Notes under the pieces: model-generated | Seen by the model: the letters and a program-made list of their open reading frames with translations, nothing else | What the model was told of the DNA's origin: nothing | Database searches by the model: none | In this document: piece by piece, positions 15,407-25,497 of the stretch | How the letters are laid out: each line of letters begins with the position of its first letter | How positions within the stretch are numbered: the first letter of the stretch is position 1 | Translations under genes and position numbers: made by a program | Source of the DNA: Candidatus Scalindua japonica | Lineage (GTDB): Bacteria > Planctomycetota > Brocadiia > Brocadiales > Scalinduaceae | Assembly: GCF_002443295.1 (NCBI RefSeq) | Contig: NZ_BAOS01000010.1 | Span: 124,001 to 188,000 of the forward strand | Length of the DNA stretch: 64,000 nt | Reading direction: 5' to 3'

Positions 15407-18391
15407 ATGAAGAAAGAGAGAGAAGATAATTTGCTCAATTCATCCGTAAACCGTCGTACTTTCATAAAGGTTAGCGGAGCACTGGCATCAGCAACGGTGG
15501 CTAACCAGGTTTTCTCAAAATCCAGGGCTAAAGCTGAATGCGTAAACATAAACCAACCGTTTGAGACTGGAGAAAACTGTCCAGATGATCTCGAAACTGC
15601 TGATGATATCATTTACAGCGTCTGCCAGATGTGTCACAGCCGATGTGGTATCAGGGCCAAGGTAAAGGAAGGCGTTTTAGTAAAGATTGATGGTAATCCT
15701 TATCACCCTAACAATCGAGATGTTGACGAAAATAATAATCCGGATAGATTACCGTACAATACATCTACTGATAATGCAGTAAATCATCTGGGACGCGTTT
15801 GTCTTAAGGGGCAGGCTGGAATACAGACGGTTTATGATCCATTCAGGATCCAAAAACCATTAAGGAGAGTTGGGCCCAGGAATTCCGGGCAGTGGGAGAC
15901 TATTAGTTGGGAACAAGCCTTTTCTGAGATAGCGGGAAGAATTAATGAGCTTATCCCTCCTGAAGAAAGAGATGATCCTATTGATCAGACCATCCCTGAA
16001 TTGGGCAAAAAAAGGAATCAACTCGCATTTTCACCAGGTCGAAGCGTAGAAAAAGAGATGAGTGAAAGGATCTGGAAGCACGGCTGGGGCACGATCAATT
16101 ACGGTCTCAGCCATACCTCAGTTTGTGAATCGACTCGACATGTAGCAAATGAGTTGATTACGTGGGATCCCAATGGAAGCAAAAATAGTATGGGTGCAGG
16201 AAGAACTGAAGGTTGGCAGGCAGATATCCTGGGGGCAGAATACATCATCTACTTTGGATCAAATGCTCTAGAGGCTGGCTTCCCCATGGTCGGTATGGCG
16301 AGAAACCTGATGCAATTTAAAAGAAACGGAGGAAAATATGTCGTGGTGGACCCACGATATAACAATACAGCTGCCAAGGCCGACCAGTGGGTGCCAATTA
16401 AACCGGGTACTGACGCTGCCCTTGCTATGGGAATAATGAGATCGATTATTGATTTACAAAGATATGATATTCTTTATCTGAAAAATACCAATAGCGATGC
16501 GGCAGCAGAAGATGGTATTCCAACTTGGACGGATTCAACATACCTTGTGGGGTACTTTACAGATGATAATGGCAAACCGTTCCAACGTTATATTAATGCA
16601 AAGGAAGCAGGAATTTCGAATGGAACAACAGTCTTAGACAATGATTACGTAGTCTGGTCTGAAGGTATATTAAGGGGTTTTAATGATATCAAACACGGAG
16701 AATTAGATGTTGAAGATACCATGTCTCTAGACGGAGTCGAAGTAGTAGTGAAATCTGCTTTCAGACTTCTAAAAGAATCAGCAATGAGTAAGGGAATCAG
16801 TGAATACGAAAGCATCTGTGGGGTACAACCCGGTACCATTTCAAACCTTGCAATGGAGTTTGTCAGTCATGGGAAAAAAGCGGTGGCAATGACTTACCGT
16901 GGCCCAATAAAGCACACTAACGGTCTCTATAACCAACTAGCTATTCAACATTTGAACACCCTGATAGGAAACTATGATTTTAAGGGAGGATGCACAGCAG
17001 GAGCCGGAGGATGGAGCCATAAATCAGGAGTTGTAAACCTGAGCAAGGTTGCAGGAGATCCCGGACATGAAGGAATACGGATCGACAGGGCTAAAACATT
17101 TTATAATCAGAGCGAAACCGGAAACCTCTTTACTGGATACCCAGCTGCGCGACCCTGGTTCCCATTCGGAACGCATGGTAATTACCAGGAGGTAATCCCC
17201 AGCATACAAGATCAATATCCTTACGCGATTAAGGTGTTGATCACATACTGGAATGCTATGCCATACTCTGTTCCGGCTCTTAGAAAGGTATGGGAGGAAA
17301 CCATGGCAGATGAAACTAAGCTCCCTCTGCTAGTATCCATCAGTCCCGTAATGGGTGAGGTAGCAGCATGGGCTGATTATGTCCTTCCTGATAGTACATA
17401 TTTGGAAAAATTCTCAGTGCCTGGTATACCATGGAGAGTGAACAAAGGAACCTCCTTTCAAAGGCCTGTTGTTGGAAAGTTTGATGGTTCACCAATAGGT
17501 GATAGTGGTGGTATTGGAAACACAATCCCACTTGGTTCTGATTATACACCGGTATTACCCGAAACCAAATCAGTTTTGGATATTCAGATCGGCTTGGCCA
17601 AAGAACTTGGGCTCCCAGGTGTAGGTGCGGATGCTCTTCTAAACGATAATGGAGATCCTGTCGGAAACCTTAATAACAGTTTGGATTGGGCAAAGGCTCT
17701 CCTGCAGAACATGGAATTTAATACTGGAGTATCAACTGAAGAAATTATCTCTAAAGGTGGTGTCTTCGACAATCCTGGAGATGAATACACTGGCGATAAA
17801 TTAACGTATCAGTATGGCAATATCATTCGGACCTTTAATGATCCCATTGCACGTACAATTGATTCGGTTAAAGGAGTTTATTATTCTGGAGTACCTCAAT
17901 ATCTTCCGATTACACACTCTAACGGGAACGCTGTTAGTGATCCCAACTATCCCTACAATCTCATTACATACAAAACTGTGCATCACGGACAAGCCAGGAC
18001 AAATGTTAACCCCTGGCTTATGCTTATGGCACCAGAAAATTTCGTAGAGATTAATGCAGAAGATGCTGACGCACTAGGCATTGAAACAGGAGATATGGTG
18101 AACGTTTCCTCTGCTTCTAATCCTAATGGTATTGAAGGAAAGGCAAAGGTAACACAGGGATTGATGCCTGGAGTAGTTGGTATCTCACATCATTACGGTC
18201 ACTGGGAGCAATCTTCCCGTTCAATGGTAATCGATGGTGAGCCTACGGGACACGATCCAAGTCGAGGAGCGGGTATTCAACCTACACAGATAATGAGAAC
18301 AGACAATCAATATCCTAACGTAAGCCTTCAAGAACCTATTGGGGCTAGCTGTTCGTTTTTTAATACATCAGTTACTATAATAAAAGTTTAA
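15407..18391 (+). CDS. Tat-exported molybdopterin oxidoreductase, catalytic subunit (Ttr/Psr/Arr-like)
   Basis: This 994-residue catalytic subunit of the DMSO-reductase superfamily binds a bis-pyranopterin cofactor and one [4Fe-4S] cluster. A twin-arginine signal (NRRTFIK, Arg 17-18) sends it out folded. The cluster ligands are C73, C76 and C80 (CQMCHSRC) and C132 (GRVCLKG). The expected Mo-ligand position is Cys 240 in SHTSVCESTRH. This places it with the Cys-ligand tetrathionate, polysulfide or arsenate reductases and excludes the Asp-ligand NarG/NxrA type. Cofactor-binding stretches KYVVVDPRYNNTAAKAD and WADYVLPDSTYLEK are intact. AGGAGG lies 10 bases before the ATG, and a TTG at 15401 is an alternative. 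The substrate cannot be deduced from sequence. Confidence 0.92.
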   Translation: MKKEREDNLLNSSVNRRTFIKVSGALASATVANQVFSKSRAKAECVNINQPFETGENCPDDLETADDIIYSVCQMCHSRCGIRAKVKEGVLVKIDGNPYHPNNRDVDENNNPDRLPYNTSTDNAVNHLGRVCLKGQAGIQTVYDPFRIQKPLRRVGPRNSGQWETISWEQAFSEIAGRINELIPPEERDDPIDQTIPELGKKRNQLAFSPGRSVEKEMSERIWKHGWGTINYGLSHTSVCESTRHVANELITWDPNGSKNSMGAGRTEGWQADILGAEYIIYFGSNALEAGFPMVGMARNLMQFKRNGGKYVVVDPRYNNTAAKADQWVPIKPGTDAALAMGIMRSIIDLQRYDILYLKNTNSDAAAEDGIPTWTDSTYLVGYFTDDNGKPFQRYINAKEAGISNGTTVLDNDYVVWSEGILRGFNDIKHGELDVEDTMSLDGVEVVVKSAFRLLKESAMSKGISEYESICGVQPGTISNLAMEFVSHGKKAVAMTYRGPIKHTNGLYNQLAIQHLNTLIGNYDFKGGCTAGAGGWSHKSGVVNLSKVAGDPGHEGIRIDRAKTFYNQSETGNLFTGYPAARPWFPFGTHGNYQEVIPSIQDQYPYAIKVLITYWNAMPYSVPALRKVWEETMADETKLPLLVSISPVMGEVAAWADYVLPDSTYLEKFSVPGIPWRVNKGTSFQRPVVGKFDGSPIGDSGGIGNTIPLGSDYTPVLPETKSVLDIQIGLAKELGLPGVGADALLNDNGDPVGNLNNSLDWAKALLQNMEFNTGVSTEEIISKGGVFDNPGDEYTGDKLTYQYGNIIRTFNDPIARTIDSVKGVYYSGVPQYLPITHSNGNAVSDPNYPYNLITYKTVHHGQARTNVNPWLMLMAPENFVEINAEDADALGIETGDMVNVSSASNPNGIEGKAKVTQGLMPGVVGISHHYGHWEQSSRSMVIDGEPTGHDPSRGAGIQPTQIMRTDNQYPNVSLQEPIGASCSFFNTSVTIIKV

Positions 18392-18411
18392 TAAATCAGG
18401 AGGAGACGAAA

Positions 18412-19044
18412 ATGTCACAACTAGGTTGGTTAATAGATTTGGATAAATGTACGGGGTGTGATACATGCACCATTGCATGTAAGTCAGAAAATAATACGAC
18501 TCCATTAGAATCACCGATGCCCTTTAAAAACGGGAATGGTGTCCTTCCAGACCACGTGAGTTACCGTTGGGTTGTCAAGAAGGAGAGTGGGGTCTATCCC
18601 AATCCCAAACTGGAATTCATTACGAGTGCCTGTAATCACTGCCAACACCCGGGTTGTCTCACTTCATGCCCAAAATCAGATCCTGACAACTTCGAGGACC
18701 CTGGTAATGCTATCATCAAGAGAAACGAAGACGGCATTGTGCTGATTAACCAGGACTTTTGTATAGGTTGCAAGAACTGTACACAATCTTGTCCTTATGG
18801 TGCACCACAATTCAACTCGAATTCCTTAAAGGTAGAGAAATGCACCTTCTGTTTTCACCGTTTGTATGATCAAAACGGTGATCGCACAGGGTTTGAGCCA
18901 GCGTGTGTAACTTCCTGCGTGGGAAACGCGCTTCATCTTGTGGAAGATTTTGATCCTAATGAGTCGGGGATGAATGCACCTGATGGTTTTGCCGATCCTT
19001 CACTTACAACTCCCCATGTAAAGTTCGAGACCGGACAACGATAA
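18412..19044 (+). CDS. Four-cluster Fe-S electron-transfer subunit of the molybdoenzyme
   Basis: This 210-residue protein of the DmsB/PhsB/TtrB family carries electrons between the molybdenum subunit and a quinone or cytochrome partner. The 16 ligand cysteines form four [4Fe-4S] motifs: CTGCDTCTIAC near residue 13, CNHCQHPGCLTSC near 75, CIGCKNCTQSC near 118 and CTFC with CVTSC near 145-170. It has no signal of its own, so it should be exported by piggy-backing on the Tat signal of the catalytic subunit 20 bases upstream. AGGAGG precedes the ATG. Confidence 0.95.
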   Translation: MSQLGWLIDLDKCTGCDTCTIACKSENNTTPLESPMPFKNGNGVLPDHVSYRWVVKKESGVYPNPKLEFITSACNHCQHPGCLTSCPKSDPDNFEDPGNAIIKRNEDGIVLINQDFCIGCKNCTQSCPYGAPQFNSNSLKVEKCTFCFHRLYDQNGDRTGFEPACVTSCVGNALHLVEDFDPNESGMNAPDGFADPSLTTPHVKFETGQR

Positions 19045-19072
19045 GAAAGAAACAATGGTTAAGATAATACCT

Positions 19073-19089
19073 TTCGTTACGATAACGAA
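19073..19089. repeat. Short palindrome in the operon
   Basis: TTCGTTA at 19073-19079 and TAACGAA at 19083-19089 form a perfect 7-bp dyad in the 126-base gap before the chaperone gene. It may be an operator or an mRNA processing stem. Confidence 0.35.
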
Positions 19090-19170
19090 TTTTATCATAA
19101 TTATCAACATACAGAAAAATTTGTTTCATAAATCCAGGAAGTTTCGTTTACCAATAAAGGAGTTGATGGT

Positions 19171-19917
19171 ATGAAAATGAATACGAGTGTTGCAACTCAG
19201 GACGCTAAGGCGAGAAGGGATATGTATAGATTTCTCTCTTCTGTTTACTTGCTTCCTCCCAGTAAAGACTTTCTGCTTTACATCGTGTCAAAAGAGACTA
19301 TAGATGAACTTTCTGTATTATTTGGTGGAAATGCTGTAGAGGTTTTAAGGGAATTTGCTGCTACCGTGGATATCGATAAAGATCTTTTATCTATCAAACA
19401 GGAATATTTGGATCTCTTTGCAGTGCCTACAGGTCGATATGTCGCCCCGTTTGAGGACGTTTATCGTGGAAAAATGGGCAAAGACCAGCAAGCAAGAGGT
19501 CCTCTACTAGGAGAATATGCCATTGCAGTAAAAAAGATATACCGGTCATCAGGAGCGAAGATGGAAAGGACGTGCAAGGAATTGCCTACACACATTGGAG
19601 TTGAGTTATCATTTATGTGTTTCTTGTGTGAAATGGAAGTTGAGGTGATTGCCAATCAGGAAGGGGAAACATTTTATGATCAAGCAAAAAGAGAAGTAAC
19701 GGATATTATCAGATATCGTAAAATCGAGATTAAGTTTCTACAAGAACATCTAAATGAATGGTTTCCTCAACTCAGCAAATCTATCCAGATAAACTCAAGA
19801 AGCCAACTTTATTGTGGCCTCACCATAATTATCGAAAAATTTCTTAGTCAAGATACAGCTTTTCTTTTAGCAATTGCAAATTCAGAAATTTGTAAACCGG
19901 AAATGAAAACTCCATAA
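19171..19917 (+). CDS. TorD/DmsD-type molybdoenzyme maturation chaperone
   Basis: This 248-residue cytoplasmic chaperone should bind the Tat signal of the molybdenum subunit and hold it until cofactor insertion is complete. The hallmark region EYLDLFAVPTGRYVAPFEDVY lies near residues 72-92 (the YxxLF and PFE elements) and is followed by a helical domain with HIGVELSFMCFLCEMEVE. Length fits the family. AAAGGAG precedes the ATG. It is part of the same transcription unit as the molybdoenzyme. Confidence 0.88.
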   Translation: MKMNTSVATQDAKARRDMYRFLSSVYLLPPSKDFLLYIVSKETIDELSVLFGGNAVEVLREFAATVDIDKDLLSIKQEYLDLFAVPTGRYVAPFEDVYRGKMGKDQQARGPLLGEYAIAVKKIYRSSGAKMERTCKELPTHIGVELSFMCFLCEMEVEVIANQEGETFYDQAKREVTDIIRYRKIEIKFLQEHLNEWFPQLSKSIQINSRSQLYCGLTIIIEKFLSQDTAFLLAIANSEICKPEMKTP

Positions 19918-19942
19918 AATATCGAACAGTTCAGGGGAAAGA

Positions 19943-21082
19943 ATGAGTACAGGAATAATCTTAAAGGAAGTACTGGCTGATGACCACAAGACATCTGCCT
20001 TACAGGATTTATGTAAACGTGTCCTTTACAAAAAAAGCACCTGCAGCAGATGCGTAAATATCTGCCCTCAGGATGCCATATCTTTAAACCCGGGCCCAAA
20101 CATAAAGGACGGCTGTACTGACTGCGGCCTATGCCAGGCCGTTTGTCCTACAGAGGTATTTCAGAATGAACTTTCTTCCGATCGTAACCTGTTAAGTAAG
20201 GCGGAAGCCATTTACAAAAAAAATAGGATTCTATATCCAGGAGGCAGGAAACTCCTGTTTTTTCACTGTCACCGTGCAGACAAGCAGGACAGAAATTCTC
20301 TTTTTCTTCATTGTCTGGGAAGAATAACGCCAAACATTATTCTTGGTACTGCTCTTATGGGATTTGATAAAATCGTTTTAACAAAGGGTAATTGTTCTCA
20401 GTGCCATTATCACCTGGGAGAAAAATTGATTAAAAACGTTCTTACCACTTCTCAGATGTTGCTGGAGAGTAAAGGGGTTACACGATTTGCAATAAAAATA
20501 GAGGAAAAAGAAAAGTGTAAGCAAGCGGTCTTAAGTAGAAGAGATCTTTTTTCAATGCTTTCCGATAAGATAAAAAACGGTACTGCATCCTTTGTCCACC
20601 GCACTGAAACTACGATTAAGGAAAAGTTGAATAACTCTATTGTGAGTAAGGGGAGGAAACGGCCTTCACCTCAAATGAAATTACTCAAGATGATCCTCAG
20701 ACAAAATAGTTATGAAAACAAGACGGTCATTAAATACAAGCCAGAGTTATCATTTGGAAAGATAAAAGTTGACGAAAAAGGATGTTCTGCATGCGGCGCC
20801 TGCATTTCTCTCTGCCCAACAGGAGCAATCACTAAAAAAAGGGAAAATGACTTCCTATCCTTATATGTAAATACTTCATTATGTAACAACTGTACACTCT
20901 GCAAGGAAGCATGTCCCCAAAATGCTATCGATTTTGAAACAAATATTGACATTGAAGATATTCTTGGAGAAAAAAGTGAGGTGATTGCCAGAATCAAACT
21001 GGTCTCCTGTACTATTTGTGGAGAAAAAATAGCTAATGAGCAAAGAACACGATGTTCAACGTGTAGGAAACGATATGGGTAA
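19943..21082 (+). CDS. Polyferredoxin-like Fe-S protein with C-terminal zinc-ribbon motif
   Basis: This 379-residue protein ends the molybdoenzyme operon. It has two ferredoxin-like [4Fe-4S] pairs. The first is near residues 34-70 (CSRCVNICPQDA, then CTDCGLCQAVCP) and the second is near 279-325 (CSACGACISLCPTGA, then CNNCTLCKEACPQ). Between them are scattered Cys/His sites such as FFHCHRAD and CSQCHYHLGE. The last 25 residues contain CTICGE and CSTCRKRYG, a probable metal-binding ribbon. There is no signal or TM, so it is likely cytoplasmic. It may deliver electrons or assist cofactor maturation, as in other oxidoreductase operons with such proteins. AGGGGAAAG precedes the ATG. Confidence 0.82.
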   Translation: MSTGIILKEVLADDHKTSALQDLCKRVLYKKSTCSRCVNICPQDAISLNPGPNIKDGCTDCGLCQAVCPTEVFQNELSSDRNLLSKAEAIYKKNRILYPGGRKLLFFHCHRADKQDRNSLFLHCLGRITPNIILGTALMGFDKIVLTKGNCSQCHYHLGEKLIKNVLTTSQMLLESKGVTRFAIKIEEKEKCKQAVLSRRDLFSMLSDKIKNGTASFVHRTETTIKEKLNNSIVSKGRKRPSPQMKLLKMILRQNSYENKTVIKYKPELSFGKIKVDEKGCSACGACISLCPTGAITKKRENDFLSLYVNTSLCNNCTLCKEACPQNAIDFETNIDIEDILGEKSEVIARIKLVSCTICGEKIANEQRTRCSTCRKRYG

Positions 21083-21346
21083 CTATATCAAATATAAACA
21101 GGTATCTCTCGAAAATATTCATCTTATAATAATTTCTCAGCAGGGGGATGTTTTGCCTAATTTTTATTGGATTTTCAGAGACGAATTTTATTGATCTATA
21201 ATAAGATTGAGTATGTGCCTTGTTCTCTGTGTGATATATATATTATAGAACACTCACTCGCACGTTTTATGGAAAACTGAGCCGAACATCGTTGTAAGCA
21301 AGATGCAGCTCCTGCATAGTGTGATCATGGACTGCCAAGTTCAGAT

Positions 21347-21889
21347 TTACGGCATCTCCAGGTCTTCTACTTTGGGAAGGTCTTTAGTTGATTTCAGACC
21401 AAAATGGTTCAGGAACTTTGTAGTTGTCCCATAGAGGAGTGGACGTCCGAGTACTTCATCACGCCCGGTAATCTTTACAAGGCCTCTTTCAATCAGTGTC
21501 CTAATCATCTGACCGGATTGAACACCCCGAATTGCTTCAATATCGGCCCGTATAATAGGTTGTTTGTAAGCGATGATTGACAGGGTTTCCAGGGCTTGTT
21601 GTGAAAGTTTGCTTTCGCTACTCTTTTTACGTATCTTTGATATCCATTCATGGTATTCAGGTCGGGAGAGCAGTTGAAACCCGTTAGCAATCTCTTCAAT
21701 TTGAAACACTCTATCATGAGCGTCATATTCCTCGCGTAATTGTCGAATTACTTCCTGAATTTCCCTGGTATCAGTATCGCCAACAATATCACTCAGTTTG
21801 CGTGCGGAAATAGGTTCTTGAACAGCAAATAAAACGGCCTCAACTATTCTCTTAACATCATCAGGAGATTTCTTTTCCAGTGGTTCCAT
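21347..21889 (-). CDS. scpB: Segregation and condensation protein B
   Basis: This 180-residue winged-helix protein is a subunit of the SMC-ScpA-ScpB complex, which compacts and separates chromosomes. The core KRIVEAVLFAVQEPISARKL and the conserved LSIIAYKQPIIRADIEAIRG (residues about 106-125) are diagnostic. VLGRPLLYGTTTKFLNHFGL follows in the second winged helix. The ATG at 21887-21889 is preferred over the TTG one codon upstream. No scpA or smc gene is nearby. Confidence 0.96.
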   Translation of the reverse strand: MEPLEKKSPDDVKRIVEAVLFAVQEPISARKLSDIVGDTDTREIQEVIRQLREEYDAHDRVFQIEEIANGFQLLSRPEYHEWISKIRKKSSESKLSQQALETLSIIAYKQPIIRADIEAIRGVQSGQMIRTLIERGLVKITGRDEVLGRPLLYGTTTKFLNHFGLKSTKDLPKVEDLEMP

Positions 21890-22040
21890 CAATTATGATT
21901 ATAAATGAATTGTGTAAACGATGTATTGTTTATTGCTACAGTGGACATCTATCATCACCACTATGTATATAATTAAACGCTGATGGGTAACACCAACCCT
22001 ACGCTAATATCAGAAAAATCTGGCAAGTGACTGATTTAAA

Positions 22041-23411
22041 TCAAACACCTTTCTTCTGCTTCAGGACAATAAATTTGGATGCTTTGTCCGGACGTTTAAT
22101 GAACAATAATATATCCTCTTCGTTCCTGATCTTCAAAATTGCCTGATAAAGCTCTTCGCTACTTGTAACAGGTTTATGTTGGACTTCAACAATAAGATCA
22201 CCTTTTGTTAATCCCGCCTTAAATGCGGGACTTCCCCGCTGTACGTTAGTGATAACAATACCTTCTTCGCCCTCATATCCTAATGTGATAGATAGTTTGC
22301 TGGTAAGGTTTTGCACATTCACCCCCAGATTACTGAATAAATCCTTCTTATTTTCTGTTTCTGTTTTTGATGACTCAAGCATAGTGGTAGTAAATTCCAG
22401 TTCCACACCGTCTCTTATTACGGTCATTCTAACCTCTTTGTTGATTTCTGTCCCTTTAACGAGGCTTCTGAGGTGTAGAATATTTTTTAGCTTTTTGCCA
22501 TCATACTTGATTATCACATCACCACTTTTTATTCCGGCATTCGCGGCAGCAGAACCTGGTTCTATATCGCTTACGAGGGCGCCCAGATTTTTTTTAAGCC
22601 CGAGAGCTTTTTGTAATTCTCTGGTAACGGGTTGAGCAGTAACACCTAACCAACCTCTGGTAATCTTTCCATATTGAATCAGATCTTCCGTTACTTTTTT
22701 AACCACATTTATTGGAATGGCAAGGCTTATTCCAAAATAACCGACTGTCTGTTTTGGTGGAAGGGTATTTATTCCAACGACTTCTCCATTCAGGTTTACA
22801 AGCGGCCCGCCATAGCTATTCGGATTAATGGTAGCATCTGTCTGAATAAAGTCCTCAAAACCCGTTAGCTGCAAATTTGATGTCCCCTCCGCACTTATTA
22901 TTCCGCTTGTAACCGTCTGCCCAAGCCCAAAAGAGTTACCAATCGACAAAACAATCTCTCCTAATTCCAGCGAGTCTGAATTCCCAAAACCTGCAGGTGT
23001 CAAGTTCTCAGCATCTATCCTTAACACCACAATGTCAGACCTTTCATCCGTACCAACAATTTCTGCTTTATACTCACTCTCATCGTGCAATCTAATAATA
23101 ATTTCACCGGCATTTTTTACAACATGTTTGTTGGTAATGATGAAACCTTTCTTGTCATAGATTACACCTGTCCCCTGTCCTTTAATTCTAAAGCCTCTGT
23201 TTAGTGTATTATCCTCAGATATTTTAGTAGTATGGATAGTAACAACAGATTTTTTTGTATCTTTTACTATGGACACAAAAGTATCGGAAAGGGTTTTTTC
23301 TGCGAGACTTTCACGGGAAAATGAATTTGTAAGCAGGAGTACACCTATTACCACGAAACAAGAGAGGCTACCGCTAAACAAAGACCGAATATCAGTTAAC
23401 GTTAGTTTCAT
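22041..23411 (-). CDS. HtrA/Deg-family protein with two PDZ domains and altered catalytic serine
   Basis: This 456-residue envelope protein has a TM or signal segment (SLSCFVVIGVLLLTNSF), a trypsin-like domain and two PDZ domains (from about RGWLGVTAQPV and from NLGVNVQNLTS). The catalytic His in ITNKHVV and Asp in DERSDIVVLR are present. The canonical GNSGG box instead reads INPNSYGGPLVN, so the serine position before GGP is Tyr 200 (codon at 22812-22814) and the nearest Ser is one residue early. It may therefore be a chaperone or binding protein rather than an active protease, or use a shifted serine. I chose the ATG at 23411, with AGAGGG upstream. A GTG seven codons earlier is the alternative. 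It overlaps the end of ftsH by 20 bases. Confidence 0.9.
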   Translation of the reverse strand: MKLTLTDIRSLFSGSLSCFVVIGVLLLTNSFSRESLAEKTLSDTFVSIVKDTKKSVVTIHTTKISEDNTLNRGFRIKGQGTGVIYDKKGFIITNKHVVKNAGEIIIRLHDESEYKAEIVGTDERSDIVVLRIDAENLTPAGFGNSDSLELGEIVLSIGNSFGLGQTVTSGIISAEGTSNLQLTGFEDFIQTDATINPNSYGGPLVNLNGEVVGINTLPPKQTVGYFGISLAIPINVVKKVTEDLIQYGKITRGWLGVTAQPVTRELQKALGLKKNLGALVSDIEPGSAAANAGIKSGDVIIKYDGKKLKNILHLRSLVKGTEINKEVRMTVIRDGVELEFTTTMLESSKTETENKKDLFSNLGVNVQNLTSKLSITLGYEGEEGIVITNVQRGSPAFKAGLTKGDLIVEVQHKPVTSSEELYQAILKIRNEEDILLFIKRPDKASKFIVLKQKKGV

Positions 23412-25254
23412 CAGTCTTTCCCTCTTTTTCACTATCGAGAAACTTCTTTAGCTCATCCTCTTCTATGACCTCATTTTCAATAAGTATTTTTGCCAGTCTA
23501 ATTAGCATTGGCTTCTTGTTCTCAAGGATTTTTTTTGTTTTTACATAAGTATCATCAATAATCCTCTTAACCTCTATATCTATGTCTCTAGCAGTTTCTT
23601 CACTATATTCCTTATTGCCTCCCATACCAAAACCGAGGTAAGCAGATTTATTTTCTGGTTCAAAAGTAACAATGCCAATTTTATCACTCATGCCGTAATA
23701 TTTCACCATCCTCCTTGCTATCTCTGATGCCTTCTCAAGATCATTCTGCGCCCCTGTTGAAACCTCGTTAAAGATTATTTCCTCTGCAATTCTACCCCCG
23801 AGAAAGACACAGATCCGTTCTGTCAGTTCGGATTTTGTCATCATATATCTGTCTTCAGTGGGAAGCTGAAGGGTATAGCCTAACGCGGCAACACCTCTTG
23901 GAATTATCGATATTTTCTTTACCTTATCCGTAGTGGTTAAGCATGACGCTACCAGCGCGTGTCCGCATTCATGATAAGCAACAATTTCTTTCTCCTGCTT
24001 GTTTATCACTCTTTTTTTCTTTTCAAGCCCAGCCATGACCCTCTCAATAGCTTCTTCAATGTCACTCATACCAACCTTTTCCTTACTGCGCCTAGCTGCC
24101 AGCAATGCTGCTTCATTTATTATATTCGCCAGATCAGCACCGACAAACCCAGGCGTCATCGCAGCAATTGATTTAAGGTTCACATTTTTGTCAAGTTTTA
24201 CACCTTTTGAGTGAATAATTAATATTGCTTCTCTACCATGTAAGTCCGGCCTGTCAACAACAACCTGTCTATCAAACCGCCCGGGCCTGAGTAGTGCCGG
24301 GTCAAGTGTTTCAGGTCGGTTGGTAGCGCTCATAATTATCACACCGGTATTAGCGCCAAAACCATCCATCTCTACAAGCAGCTGGTTCAGAGTCTGCTCT
24401 CGTTCATCATGTCCGCCAACAGGATTCGCACCTCTTGTCTTTCCTATCGCGTCAAGCTCGTCGATAAAGATTATACACGGCGCCTTTTGAGATGCCTGCC
24501 CGAACATATCTCTTACTCTGGATGCCCCAACACCAACAAACATCTCAACAAACTCGGAACCACTGATACTGAAGAACGGTACCTTCGCCTCGCCGGCAAC
24601 AGCCTTTGCCAGAAGCGTTTTACCTGTCCCCGGAGCACCAACCAGGAGTACACCTTTGGGAATTCTCCCTCCCAGGTTTGTAAATTTATGGGGTGTTTTA
24701 AGGAATTCAACCACCTCCTGCAATTCCTCCTTTGCTTCATCTATACCCGCAACATCGTCAAATGAAAATTTCAAATCTTCCTGAGCGTATACTCTCCCTT
24801 TGCTCTTTCCGAATGACATTATACTGCCAGTTGCCCCCCCCATTTTCTTGAAGATAAAGCGCCAAATGAGAAAGAAAATACCAATAGGTAATATCCATGT
24901 AAACAGAAACTGCTGCAACCATGTATTTTCATAGTTTCCTGCATATTGAACACCCTGAGCTTCAAGCTCTTTAACAAGATCAGGATCATCAACTCTTGCG
25001 GTAACAAAGGTTTGCTTTTTATCAGACCTCAAGTCTTCCGCCCTGAGGGTCCCCTTAATAACACTGGATGCAATCTGACATGATTCAACTTTTCCATCTC
25101 TAACCAGACTCTTAAAATCGCTATAGGATATGTTTCCACCTACAGGGTTAAACATATATGAAGAGAGGCTCATAAAGAGAAAAGCCGCAATGAGAATATA
25201 CCATATTGGTAAGTTGAGTTGCTTCTTTGTAGGTTCTTTTTTTTGTTGGTCCAT
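23392..25254 (-). CDS. ftsH: ATP-dependent zinc metalloprotease FtsH
   Basis: This 620-residue membrane AAA+ protease extracts and degrades misfolded membrane proteins and short-lived regulators. Two TM segments flank a small periplasmic domain (about residues 17-34 and 110-135). The AAA module follows with Walker A GAPGTGKT near 207-214, Walker [11 protein letters not shown], and the arginine-finger region [19 protein letters not shown]. The zinc site is HECGH (family HEXXH, usually HEAGH). The tail is charged. It lies directly upstream of the HtrA-like gene in one operon, forming a membrane quality-control pair. Confidence 0.97.
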   Translation of the reverse strand: MDQQKKEPTKKQLNLPIWYILIAAFLFMSLSSYMFNPVGGNISYSDFKSLVRDGKVESCQIASSVIKGTLRAEDLRSDKKQTFVTARVDDPDLVKELEAQGVQYAGNYENTWLQQFLFTWILPIGIFFLIWRFIFKKMGGATGSIMSFGKSKGRVYAQEDLKFSFDDVAGIDEAKEELQEVVEFLKTPHKFTNLGGRIPKGVLLVGAPGTGKTLLAKAVAGEAKVPFFSISGSEFVEMFVGVGASRVRDMFGQASQKAPCIIFIDELDAIGKTRGANPVGGHDEREQTLNQLLVEMDGFGANTGVIIMSATNRPETLDPALLRPGRFDRQVVVDRPDLHGREAILIIHSKGVKLDKNVNLKSIAAMTPGFVGADLANIINEAALLAARRSKEKVGMSDIEEAIERVMAGLEKKKRVINKQEKEIVAYHECGHALVASCLTTTDKVKKISIIPRGVAALGYTLQLPTEDRYMMTKSELTERICVFLGGRIAEEIIFNEVSTGAQNDLEKASEIARRMVKYYGMSDKIGIVTFEPENKSAYLGFGMGGNKEYSEETARDIDIEVKRIIDDTYVKTKKILENKKPMLIRLAKILIENEVIEEDELKKFLDSEKEGKTDETNVN

Positions 25255-25497
25255 GGTTACGTCTTAACCTTTCTGTCGACCAAAGGTTTTAATATTCCTC
25301 CTAAGGTTTGAAAAGGAGTTATTATACACTATTCGCACATCAGTACATATCAAATTTTTAACAGCGCCCTGACTACGCTAACAGAAAAATTATTTATACC
25401 AAACAAATGTGCAGGGCGTGATCACCCTGTTTCAGTACAACTGATCTTTATCCAACACTAATGTAAGGAGCCTTTTGTTTTTGTACCGACATTAAAC

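Noticed and set aside
15407-18391. Nitrite oxidoreductase or nitrate reductase (NxrA/NarG) identity for the molybdoenzyme
   Set aside because: The Mo-ligand position holds Cys 240 and the cluster motif begins with Cys, whereas NarG/NxrA use an Asp ligand and a His/Cys cluster set. The subunit makeup also differs.
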